DNA from: Dactylellina haptotyla
Lineage: Eukaryota; Ascomycota; Orbiliomycetes; Orbiliales; Orbiliaceae
Reading direction: 5' to 3'
NCBI GenBank assembly: GCA_031310005.1
Contig: CM062385.1
Location: 2,356,001-2,420,000, forward strand
DNA length: 64,000 nt
The notes under the pieces were generated by a model. The model had not been told where the DNA came from. It did no database searches and was given only the letters and a program-made list of their open reading frames with translations. The position numbers and the translations under genes were made by a program. Below are positions 46,490 to 59,237 of this stretch, piece by piece; the stretch's first letter is position 1; the number at the start of each line of letters is the position of its first letter.

Positions 46490-47699
46490 CGCAAATATTT
46501 TTAATAAGTCAGAAGCGCGAGCGTAAAACTGCTCTGACGTATAGTAAATCTGAAGTCTTTCGGGAAAAGTATGCTCTATGGCTAATACAAAAAAGAAGAT
46601 GTTGAGAGGATTGGAAAATCTTGTATTTTGCAAGTCAATATCTTGAAAGCCGCATCATAGCTGGTTGCGTAACTGACAACGAGCGAAATAGCCAAAGCTA
46701 GAATTCAGGCGAAGCATTCAAGCCCCGTCCTCCTGATCCCAATGTGTTTGCGAGCTTGAGCGTATGCAGAGAAGAAACAGCCCCGTCTCTGTCCACCCCC
46801 CTCCGTTTCGAAATTTCCATAATTCCTTGGTCTACATTTTCTATTTTTTATTCTTTTCTGCCTTGCCGCTTTTTTCAGATAACTTGATCATGTACGTATC
46901 GTGATGAATGGCAGCGATGGTGGGGGCTGAGCAAATCTGCAGGAACGCCATCGGTATATCTCGATAATACGTATTAATACGATCTTGTAGCATATTGTAT
47001 GTTATATGAGATTCTGGCCCGTGGGACTCGATGGAAATTCCTAAGCCTCGAGTTCGGTAACAATTCAGAGCGACGCGTGACCTGTGGACGCTTGGCAGCT
47101 TGCCACTTTATCAAGAATGAGTATGATATTTTTATTTTTCAAGCGGCTGAGATGATTGATGGTCTTTCGTGTCCAATCCTCGATCGCGATTCACGCTCTC
47201 TATCTGGCAATGAAGCTGCAGGGTCCAGCCGTTCTTGCAGGCTTGGCTATGTGGCCAGCGTCACACAAAAATCCAAGGAGCACAAAAAAGCGCGGCTATG
47301 CATATCTAGCTGAGGATAGCGACGACCCAATAAAGAGAGCCTCGTTGCAACCAACTCCAATGCAGTCGACTGCCATTTATGTGATATAAACGAACTCCCA
47401 CGACGACTGTCATTAATCGAACCGCTCACTCAGCCGTACAGCCATAAATTCTTGGCAAGCTTGGAAATTCATAAGTGTTTTCGTCAGTTAAGTTATCTTC
47501 TCTTTCGAAAAAGAGGAGTACGTAGCGAAAAGGAGAGATAGTCAGAGTCTTGATATTTCCATGACAGATTATAAGTACTTAGAGCTACCTAGCTTGAAAT
47601 GTGGAAAATCAGAACCTCATTTCCACTCTGGAACACATCGCGAATTTCAGACACTTGAGTCCTTAAAAGCTCAAAGCTTATTAGATTAGTAAAGCGGAG
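46490..47699. other. Divergent intergenic region, 1.2 kb
   Basis: Separates the minus-strand unknown gene and the plus-strand permease; both promoters must lie here. Short open frames (46999-47389) have no coding support. Confidence 0.5.
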
Positions 47700-50338
47700 A
47701 TGGCGGAAAGCGCTGATTCAATTGATCACGTTCAATCCACGATCAAATCTAATAGTGACCCCGAGCGAAGTCACCAAGAAGGTAGCTCGGAAAATGGATA
47801 TCGCTCTGGGGACGAAGAATTCTTTGATCCAGACTACAACACATATGGTACCCGTCTCGAGAAGAAACTTGGACGCTGGAGCGTGTTCTGTCTGATTGTG
47901 AACCGCATGATTGGTAAGTTTAAGTTTAACAGCTTTAACGCACTGCAACAGCTAATAATCAACGGAATCCTTAAAATGAAGGTACGGGTATATTTGAGCA
48001 ACCCTCTAAGGTCCTTGCCGGGTGCGGCTCTCTAGGTGGCTCTCTATTTGTTTGGACAATTGGAGCTCTAGTTGCATTCTGTGGTCTCATGGTGCACATA
48101 GAATATGGTCTTGTCATTCCACGGGATACATTGAACAGGGAGGGTCTCGAGGGCCAGACAACACAAAACTCTGAGTGGGCTTGTTTCCCTAGATCAGGGG
48201 GTGAGAAGAACTATGTCAGTGCAAAACTGAGAAACGTCCTCAACCTTTGAACTAAAAAATGACTCTAAGCTAACCCAGATGTCCGCGATCATCCACAGTT
48301 CGAGTTTCTCTTTCGTCGACAGAAACTGCTACCCGTTTGCATCTATGGCGTTATTTTCGTGTTCCTTGGTAATACCGCAGGCAACTCTATAACTTGTGCG
48401 GACCATATACTTCGGGTGGCAGGGACCCCAGATCCAAATCAGCACGAATGGCTCACCAAAGGAATTGCTATAGCCGTCGTCGGCTTTGCTTGCCTCATGC
48501 ACTCTATGTATCGAACCCTTGGCATATATATTATCAACTCCTTCGCCATTATCAAAATTCTTATACTCTGGGCAATTGTTCTGTTAGCAATAATAGCTCG
48601 CTGCGGTGCTTTTAAGAATGATCTGTCTGGAGATCCCCCAGCCTGGACCGGTTTGGAACCCGCCCAAGCGTTCGACGGAGAGGTTGGAGGTATCTACGGT
48701 TGGACTATCGCCATACTGGGCGTTCTGTTCGCATTCGGTGGCTATGAAAACGCCAACTGTAAGTATCAAGCATCAGCTTGACTTTGACCCTTTCGCCAAA
48801 TTTTTAAAGTTACATGCTGATAAAATTTATTTGGGAAAAGACGTTCTTGGAGACATCAAAAATCCAAAACAAAACTTTCCCCCTATGGCCATTCTTGCTG
48901 TTGTTGTTGTGTCTATCAGCTACATCTCGACAATTATTGCATATGTAAGAAACAGACGATTATTGGTACCAACTTCGATATATTGGTGTCTAATTCTAAA
49001 ATGGAGTAATCGTATCAGTATGTTGTGATCCCAGCAGATGAAATGTTCCCTAGTATTAATAACAGAGATCCGAAGCCCGTCCTTTTGTTCTTTGAAAAGG
49101 TTAGTATTGCAAAATCTTATCTTTTTTTTCTGAATTCCGTCACGATAATAGTGGCAATTCTAATTTTAATGGGCTTTATAGCTTTTTAACAGTAACTTGG
49201 CGGTCCAAAAAGCCACTGCCGGTCTAATTGCATTGTCAAGCTTCGGAAACCTCATGACTGTGACATTCATTGCCGCTAGAGGTGAGTCTCGATTACTCGC
49301 TATCATACTTACGCATGCGTCTAAAGAGTATTCAACTCTAGTCAAGCAAGAAATCGCAAAAGAAGGAATTATATATCCATACTCCTTCTGGCGAAAAGAA
49401 TACAATAATCTTGGGCTTATTATCTATACTAAGCTCCGTAAGGAATCAATTAAAGAAAGGGATCACGAGAAAACACCCGTTCCGGCTTTATTGCTTCACT
49501 TTCTAACCTCGGTTATTTTAATAACCGCACCTTCATTGAGCATAGTAAGATACCTTTCAAGCGCTTTTTCTGATGTAGGAAAAGCGAAGAAGAGCAAGCT
49601 AAATCTTAGTCATATGAAAAATATATAGGCCTACACGCTTTTCAGCCGCATGCAGGCCTACATGATACAAGCATGCTTTGGCTCAATACTTGGTTTGGGT
49701 CTCCTTTACCTCCGATACTTTAAACCCCGCAGAGATCCACGATTCAAATGGATTTCTCTAGCTGAAGAAGCATTCGCACAATGGAAGGATCTATCAGGGT
49801 TACCTCCATGGTTGAAGTTTGTATTGGGGGGGCTGGGATTCAAGCATATATTGCCGCTGCCACAATGGATACTGCAACCCAATTTTATTTACCCCTCGTT
49901 TTATTCCGCGGCCACGCTGTTCCTAGTCATTGGGCCCTGGATCCAAAATAACAAATCAGGTCAGTCGAAAATTCCACAGAGCGACAGCCTCAAGTGGTTT
50001 GTATTCCCCACGGTCTGCCTCTGTCTATTCCCCATCGGATTGATATACTGGTTCATATACGATTGGATTATACCTCAACTCTTTAAGTATGAATTAGTAC
50101 GAAAACGACTCAGGAATCCAACCGACAGTAGAGCTTCGCCAGATTTGGATTGGGAAGGTGTGAAAGCAAAATGGGTACGTGATCAGCGGCTCTCTACAAT
50201 TGACTAAGTCTTCTAACAATATATTTGCCTAAATAGTATAAAGTGACTACACGCAACCAGGAGGAAGAGAGTGATGAGGAGGATCCTGATTTACCCTTCT
50301 TAAGGTCACGCCGGAGACAAGGTGGCCAACCAGTTTGA
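47700..50338 (+). CDS. Amino-acid permease, APC superfamily, MUP1/LAT-like
   Basis: Plus-strand exons 47700-47913, 47982-48218, 48279-48758, 48841-48944, 49019-49099, 49182-49281, 49342-49544, 49629-50174 and 50237-50338; all in phase; 688 aa. A charged cytoplasmic N-terminus (about 60 residues) precedes about 12 membrane helices. The family hallmark MIGTGIFEQPSKVL starts TM1; SGGEKNYV, FLGNTAGNSI, FAFGGYENANYVLGDIKNP and RVKQEIAKEG-like RVKQEIAKEGII follow. About 20 additional residues separate VIPR from SGGEKNY, as in one fungal subfamily. The C-terminal tail is acidic then basic (EEESDEEDPDLP). Likely a plasma-membrane amino-acid importer; yeast Mup1 carries methionine, but substrate is not determined here. 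The donor of intron 2 (GTGCAA) is weak and is chosen for phase. Confidence 0.85.
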
Positions 50339-51319
50339 TTAGGTTCAAATGTCAACCCATGGTCGGATTTCGATACCAAGGGCGAACTACGGTCATTTTT
50401 TAACGCATGCATATATATATGCCTTGTTTTCGTCCCACTTTTTGTTACTTAATAAAAAACCATACCCATATCTTACGCCTTAGCATGCTGTGTATTAATG
50501 TTATTACTATAGATATTGACTTATTGGGCTTTAATACTAGAGAACTAGCGAAGCTTAGAGCCGGGGACCTCACCCGAGATTTAAAAATATATCAGAGTAT
50601 ACAGTATAGAGAGTTCTATCATGTTATGCAAAAATACACTCTAACCGCTAAAATACTCGGCAGATGTGGCTACTCTAGTATAGAATTAGCACGGACCCAT
50701 AGGATCATAAATTTAAACTCAATCTCAGGAAATATAACAGTGTTATGGCCACTCATGCTTGTAGTAGGGAGCCCGGGTTATCAGAATGGCGAACCTGATC
50801 TAAGAAGAGTGTGATAGCACACTCTGGGTAAGAGTTTGGCACACATTGATAGAAGTGGTTTTAGACCCGAAGAGATGTTTAGAACCAACTGTATGCTATA
50901 ACGAGGATTGAAACGAAGGGGCCAATGCTAGTGTTATGGAATAACTACCTTGGTAGGATACAGGAGGTAGGTACGTACTGTGGCTCTGCAAGGCACCAGG
51001 CTAGAGCACTTTCGGTACAATGCGATGCTTGAAAAATTTACATTTACTTCTGAAATTACTAGATGAAATCTTCAGCGTCATGGGTTCAGCTGCAAATCTG
51101 CCCCGTCTGGCTTCGAGACTACTCAAGCATATGGCATAACTGCATTGCGGCGTGTGTTTTGTGTTGGCACAAGCAGTCTTCGCAGTTCGGAACCAGGCCA
51201 GCTGTTGTCCTGTTTGGTTTGGTTCGAGACTGCGGCCAGCCGCTCATCCTAGTAGAAATTTTCAACCAAACCAAATCCATTCTCATCACAACCTCCACGA
51301 ACACCACGGATAGATCAAA
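50339..51319. other. Gene-free stretch, 1.0 kb, partly AT-rich
   Basis: The frame at 50407-50814 is long but made of AT-rich codons without motifs; together with its surroundings (to about 50950) it resembles decayed DNA like that at 42.8-43.3 kb. The second copy of a 19-base repeat lies at 51214-51232. The last 100 bases are the SLX9 promoter/leader. Confidence 0.4.
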
Positions 51320-52123
51320 ATGGTAAGAATGAGTCGAGTCCTCTTCGGCCTAACCTAAAATCCTATCATCTAACTCCATGTATAGGCACCGACTAAAAAG
51401 CGCTCATCCATCCGGGCCAAAGCTGCTGCCAGGTCAGCTTCATCCAACACCACCAGTTTCGCAGAACTCGGTGCCGCCTTCAACGAGACCGAAGACGCAA
51501 CCTCCACCGCAGGCCTGACCTACCAACCCACTAAACGAGCCAAGAGAGTCGCAAAACACTCTTCCTTCCTACACCGCGTTGCCTCCACCGGCCTCACAAA
51601 TTCCTCCGGCATCAAGAAGAAGGTCAGACGCTCTCGCGGGAAGGAAGCAAAAACCCGTGGGAAGCTAGTAACCTCGCTATCCAGTCTCGCAGATGCACTA
51701 CCAGACTTTGAGGGATTCGGAGATGATGCGGACTACGAGGACATCGAAACGGATGAGGTGCAGGCTGGGAATAAAATGATTGGTATCCCGGGACTGAGCG
51801 ATGTCAACATCACTATCGCGAGAACCAGGAGCGGGAACCTCGCGCAGGCTGGCGTGCCGAAGAAGATGAAGAGTTTGGGGACGAAGAGGGGGATGAAGAA
51901 GAAGAAGGAGAAGTTGGAGGTTGCAGAACGGGAGCGGTTTCAGAAAAACGCGGCGGTTATCATGGCGGATCAGAAGTTTGGATTCGGGACCGCAGAGAAG
52001 ACAGATGAAGGTGCGGCGGCGGTGTCGACGGGTGAAGCTGCGAGCAGTGGAGGCGCTGCGTCCGGGTTGCAGGCACTGAGGGCGTTTATACATAAAAATA
52101 TGGCTATTCAGAAGGCTCTTTAG
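51320..52123 (+). CDS. slx9: Ribosome biogenesis protein Slx9
   Basis: Exons 51320-51322 and 51386-52123; 246 aa. The first coding exon is exactly the start codon ATG, followed at once by GTAAGA; the second begins APTKKRSSIRAKAAAR. Without the intron the ATG frame stops. Slx9 is a nucleolar factor needed for 18S rRNA (40S) maturation and pre-ribosome export. Family features: basic N-terminus, KHSSFLHRV, KLVTSLSSLADALPDF, and near the end KEKLEVAERERFQKN followed by a short helix (LQALRAFIHKNM). Overall length and basic character fit fungal Slx9. The tail-to-tail neighbour on the minus strand starts its 3' end about 330 bases away. Confidence 0.85.
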
Positions 52124-52457
52124 ACGGAAGGCTCGAGAGAGTATGGTCCGGTTGTCGATTAGCGTGCTTGTGAATACATGGTGTTATAGGCGTATATATC
52201 TTCAATCTAGTTTTATTTCAATTTACATTCTACGATATCCATTGCCGCAATTCAGAATCAGATCGTATTGGTTATTGTAAAAGAGGGTATCATCAGATCA
52301 ACTTATTATCAAAAAATCCCAAGGACAGATACTCAAACATGACATAACTACAAAAAACGAATCCCAAAAACTCCATTCCACCCAGAATAATACCCCCAAG
52401 CAAAGATAACTTTTGGATAAAGTGTACAGATATATATTGTCACACAGGAGAATTGCT
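52124..52457. other. Convergent intergenic region, 0.3 kb
   Basis: Shared 3' flank of slx9 and the minus-strand acidic protein. Nothing recognised. Confidence 0.5.
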
Positions 52458-53402
52458 TCAATCCTCCTCCATGGCGACCCTCAGCTCGACCCTCTCCTGA
52501 TTACCGCCCTTCACTTGCGTCTTCGACCCGGACATAACCAGCGCCTTCTGCCGGGTCACAAACCACTCCTTCGACACCCAGCTCGTCTCCTTCCCGATGC
52601 CCCCATCCTCCGCCGGATCCCTCACCAGCCAAAACTCCTCCCCGTCATCCGACCACATCACCTCCACCTCCCCTTCCAGTGCCGTCCCATGCTCCTCTGA
52701 ATCATCATCTTCATCCATGGTTTCATCTTCCTCCAAAACGCCACCCATCTCCACATCGACTTGCACGAGCTCGCCAGGCCACAACCCTGCCCCTCTAAAG
52801 CTCCTCTTCCCAATCACCACGAACCGCTGATTCTCCCCCTGCACACACCCCAACGGCCCATCCCTCACCAGCGTCCTGAATCTATTTCCGTTGCCGGACC
52901 CGGGAAGCTGATACACCGCAGGGGATTTATAGGGTAAATTCGTCAATTCGTCAGGATCGATATCGCTCTCGTCGTCGCTACCCTCCTCGTCGTTATCAAA
53001 CGTATCCTCCCAATCCTGCTCCCATTCTTCCTCCTCTTCCTCTTCTTCCTCCACCTCTTCCACTTCTTGGTTATCCTCCTGTCCAACAGCATTGACATTG
53101 CTATAACCCTCTCGAATGTGCGCGTTATAATCCTCGCTCTCGAATCTATACTCGCGCTCTCCGTCGTCCGAGAGTGAAGAGCGGTTGCTCGACCCCGTTG
53201 ACAGGTTAACGTGGAGCCTCACATCCTTCGGTACGGCGAAGAAGTTGGGGACGTCGGCGTCGGTGCCCGTTGCGCGGGAGAAGTGTTCGGATTTCTGGAG
53301 GTAGGAGAGGAGGTAGGATGTGTTTTTGAGGCGGCGGAGTTCTGCCGGGGAGGTGGGAATGGGCATGGTAGGTTGCGAGAGGGTCTGTTTGGTTTTCGGC
53401 AT
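52458..53402 (-). CDS. Hypothetical acidic protein
   Basis: Single open frame of 314 codons, ATG at 53402, no intron visible. The N-terminus is KRLKNTSY-like helical (SPAELRRLKNTSYLLSYLQ), followed by a pure glutamate run (EEVEEEEEEEEEWEQDWED) and an aspartate-rich tract. The C-terminal half alternates short conserved-looking strands (QRFVVIGKRSFRGAGLWPGE, EFWLVRDPAED, SWVSKEWFVTRQ) that suggest a small folded domain. No family recognised, no signal or membrane segment. Likely nuclear or cytosolic. Confidence 0.75.
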   Translation of the reverse strand: MPKTKQTLSQPTMPIPTSPAELRRLKNTSYLLSYLQKSEHFSRATGTDADVPNFFAVPKDVRLHVNLSTGSSNRSSLSDDGEREYRFESEDYNAHIREGYSNVNAVGQEDNQEVEEVEEEEEEEEEWEQDWEDTFDNDEEGSDDESDIDPDELTNLPYKSPAVYQLPGSGNGNRFRTLVRDGPLGCVQGENQRFVVIGKRSFRGAGLWPGELVQVDVEMGGVLEEDETMDEDDDSEEHGTALEGEVEVMWSDDGEEFWLVRDPAEDGGIGKETSWVSKEWFVTRQKALVMSGSKTQVKGGNQERVELRVAMEED

Positions 53403-54614
53403 CTTTTTTGAAGGTTTTGGGAAATTTTCCTGATTACTTTTTCGTCTTCGTTGCTGATAAAGGAAATTGAGGAGTAGTTCTTGATTCTGTGAGTTTTCTT
53501 GTTTTTCTTTCGAGTGCTGTTTTCGATTTTGTGGAAGTCGAAGAGCTAGGTAGCCAAGCTAACTGCGGTGGGTTTGTTCGGTTGTGAAGGGAAGCCAATT
53601 AGCTGGTGCTCAGTAATTCAGAAGCGGGCAAGAATACGGTGGAACAAAAAAAACACTCCGTAGCAATCCGTGTCGTGGAAAGAAAGATAGATAGATTCAA
53701 AAAGAATATCCAAAACAAGAGTTAAATATTCCAGCGAGTATTTATATTATAAGGCAGTCGAGTTTGCGGCCGAGGTCGAACGGGATTCGAAAGTGCAGAG
53801 TGCAGATGAGGAGTAAAGCCACCAGCGTGGGCACGACCCGCATTTTAATTTATAATTTGGTGCTGCTGTAACAAAGACCAGGTCGCGCCGCCCGCCGGGT
53901 GCATGAACAAAAAGAAGAAAAACACCAACCGCAAGGAAAAAAAGAGCTCGTTCGAAAAATTAATTCGCGTGGGATGGTGGTGCTGGTGGAGTGAGCATCT
54001 GCCAAACACTAGTCGGGTTCGAATACTTCCCCTAGAGCTCTCGTGCGTTTCCACTTTTCTCTCTTGAGGCTAAGTAGCTATCTTAGTTAAATTAACCATT
54101 GTTATGCAGAAGCTGAAAAGCACGGCTAGGTTTAATTTCTCAGAGCTTCCGCAGCTTCTCGATATTCTACGGACCGTAAGCTTACCCGCTCCTACGTAAT
54201 CTACATCTTCATGCGGAACGCACGTTATCAAATGATATTTATCTCGAAACCACTCAGTAGCAGTAGCATCAATCAACAAATTAATCACCAGCCAGCCAGT
54301 CATCTAATCATATTTAAAATTCAAGTGAAAAAATATATATGATGTATATAAAGTGGTTTGTTTTTTCATTTCAACGTGCAGCTGCTATACACAAGAGCTT
54401 ACTCAGGAGAGAGTCTTTATCGGCGAGTGTGAGTATGTGTCTTTTGTTTTATGAGGAAATAAACAGGGCGGGCTTCTTTAATATAAGTATATGACAGTAA
54501 AAAATACTAAAAAAAGAAAAACCAATAAAAAAAATATAAAAAAGGGAGTTTGAATATTCACAGTTGTTTTCGTTTTTCAAAAGAGAGTGACGGTAAAGCG
54601 GCTACCTGCTACTT
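53403..54614. other. Gene-free stretch, 1.2 kb
   Basis: Promoter of the acidic protein on one side and 3' flank of cytochrome c1 on the other. AT-rich tracts with A-runs at 54500-54545. Only unsupported short frames; no RNA gene seen. Confidence 0.5.
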
Positions 54615-56051
54615 TTAGCGGATATCCTTTGGTGGGTTGTAGACCTGCCGTTTCGAAATAAATTATTAGCCATCGATAATCCAATCGTATTCAAAGATAT
54701 CAGTACGCATAATGCGTGGGAACAAAGCTTACAATCTTTCTTGTCTTCAGTGGAGCCCACTTGTACTTCTTGACCCAGATGCTGAGCGCGAACATGACGG
54801 TGGTGATGGCCAGAACCTTCATTCCCATCTTCTTACGCTCGTCCATCTCCGGCTCGGCAGCCCAGTTCAAGAACTCGACAACATCCTTGGCCATCTGGGA
54901 TGTGGTCGCTGGAGTGCCGTCATCGTACTCGACGAGGCCGTCGTAGAGGACACGGGCCATGGCGATACCTATATTCACATATCAGCAAACACTCGTTGCG
55001 TCAGACCTGAGGCTAATATCAGTAGGAGAAAAGTATTTGTATATACGCACCAGTTCCAGGGAAGTAAGGGTTGAAATTCAACCCTTCCTGAACGGAAGCA
55101 CCAGCCGGGGGCTCGTCAGGGTAACCGGTCAACAGGGAGAAGATGTAATCGCAGCCTCCATGACGGGCCTTAACGATCAAGCTCAGATCAGGAGGGAGGG
55201 CACCCTGGTTGGCAGCACGGGCGGCCTCGTCGTTCGGGTAAGGCGAGGGAATGTAATCGGAGAGCTTTCCGGCACGCTTTTCGATATCACCCTGGTCGTT
55301 GGGTTCGTCGTCGTATTCGCACTCCTCGGCCATGGCTTTGGCTTCATCGACGGTGTGGGAAACACCGACGAGTGTACGCCAGGGCACACGGGAGAGGGAG
55401 TGGCAGGAGGCGCAGACTTCACGGTAGACTTGGAAGCCGCGGCGGAGGCTATATGTATACAGATATATATCAATTCAGTGCCCTGGTGGATGCGTAAAAG
55501 GGGGAATTGGACGGGGAGACTCACGCTTGATGGTCGAATGTGGTGAACCAGCCATTGTGAACCCATGGGTACTTTGTTGGGTGGAGTCTGTGTCGAACCC
55601 GAGACGTATATATCAGCAATGCTCCGGTTTTCGTGTATATATCGCCGAACCGGCGCGATTGAAACAACCAAACACCCGACACAATTGCCGGTCTATATTT
55701 TCAGCAGGAGTAGATATCGTACCCTTCTTCGGCTGGTGTCAAGGCGTGCACCGTCGGGCCGTACTGGTAGAAATACCATCCCGAGGTAGCAACGGCAACA
55801 GCGGTCGCAGCGTACGCCGACGTCATGGAGGTGGCCTCGGGGGCGGTCTTGGAGGCATCGGTGGCGTTTCTCTACAAACTCCGGTTAGCCAATTGGTGCC
55901 CGTGACGTATCGATATATTGTATTTTTTTTCCTCCATCGGGCGGAACATGTATATATCGGATGGGTGGAAGGAGCGTACCCGTATCGCCTGTCGGACGGG
56001 GAGGGATCTGGCGACCCGCGAGGCCGGACGAAGGCAGCTTCGCGAGAACAT
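54615..56051 (-). CDS. cyt1: Cytochrome c1, heme protein of respiratory complex III
   Basis: Minus-strand exons 55980-56051, 55723-55871, 55525-55587, 55051-55448, 54733-54968 and 54615-54644; 315 aa, normal for the family. The N-terminus ([16 protein letters not shown]) is a classic mitochondrial presequence and is followed by a hydrophobic inner-membrane sorting segment ([20 protein letters not shown]). The heme c site is VCASCH (Cys107, Cys110, His111) and the axial Met is in [28 protein letters not shown] and [12 protein letters not shown] are typical. A C-terminal membrane anchor ([20 protein letters not shown]) precedes the tail VYNPPKDIR, encoded by its own 30-base exon. It transfers electrons from the Rieske protein to cytochrome c. 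Confidence 0.96.
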
Positions 56052-56417
56052 TGCGGCGAGTATGAGGAACGAAGAAGAACGGCGGAAGTCGAGGAGGTAT
56101 CGGGGAGTCGGCCGGAGCCTGGATTGGACGAAGCCGACGATGGGAGGGGAGGTGGGATGAGGCGGGTGTGGGTTTGGTGGGCTTTTCTCGGACTGTGTTG
56201 GTATGAAGTCAGTTCCACGCCTTTTTCGCCTGCAAAATTCACTCGGCAGCGTTTGCACGGCAAGTTTGCAGGTTTAGCCGATGCCAGTTACAAAACACCG
56301 GCCTGTGATTGGCTGCTGTGCATTTTATACGATTGGAGAGTGAACTTTTGATATTAGAAGGTCTACACGGTCTATATAAATTACAAATACAACTACTCGA
56401 GTATCTCAGGAAATAAT
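56052..56417. other. Intergenic, 0.4 kb, promoter of cytochrome c1
   Basis: Lies upstream of cyt1 and downstream of the DAHP synthase stop; nothing else seen. Confidence 0.5.
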
Positions 56418-58302
<1,885 letters not shown>

Positions 58303-59237
58303 GGCGATGACTTTGTGTGTGAAAATGTAAAATTACGGGAGATCGAAAGTTCGTAGAAAAGAACGCTGCAAGATACCGCAAAATAATTGAATATGAATGT
58401 GTGTATTGTCCAGAGTGTGTATATTTCAAAACTCCTCGTCCGGAGGGAAGCTATATATGCGGGGCGGCGGGGAGAGAGGTGTCGGTGAAGAAACGGACGA
58501 GCGACGGTTAAAACCCCAGCAATTAATTCACTGTAGCTAGCACATGTATGAACAGGCGTATGAGCACGTCTGCGCGGAATGACCCACTCGCCCACAGACC
58601 ACCTCCACCACCCCCAGTCGGACCGGCGGCCAGTACCACTAACCTGAAAATCTTTTTTTCTCGCCGTCCGAGGCTGGATTTTGCGAATCCTAGCCAATGC
58701 TCGAATAGCCAATGCGGATGACCCAACCGACAAACGTGGCAAAGGGGCTCGTCGGATCCTCCGCCTGTTTGCCCTTGTTGCGCACCATGACTGCCGGTAT
58801 CGCTGGGGTCGGGACCGCGCAATACGGGCTTACTGTATGGTCGGGCTCGCGGCGTCAAGGGCGGGTATCATATCATGCACCACCAGGTAGAAAAATGCAA
58901 ATATAAAGCAAAAAAAAAGGCGGGTATAAATCATTATTATCATTACTTCTATTTCCAGTTTTGTGTCGATTTTTCCTGTCCGCATAAGAACATATCCCGA
59001 CCTGTGTTTTTTTCTCTATATATACCGTGCACATGAGAACGAATAATAAAAAACAAGATAGATAATATGCTACAGAGAGCAGCTTTCACTCAATTAAATC
59101 CGCCGCCGATGCTGCCGCCTATCACCGCCAAAAAGAAAAAACTCCAAATGCTTACTTCTTTGCTTACTTTCTTCTTACCTTCCCTCCCCAGACTATGGAT
59201 TTCCAATCGTTCAATGCATACACATCCTCCTCTTCCT
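58303..59237. other. Gene-free stretch, 0.9 kb
   Basis: Promoter region of DAHP synthase and 3' flank of LCB1. An A-run at 58909-58918 and short unsupported frames only. Confidence 0.5.

Noticed and set aside
50407-50814. 135-codon frame between the permease and slx9
   Set aside because: AT-driven residue content without a domain, located in decayed-looking DNA; no transposase or other motif could be recognised.
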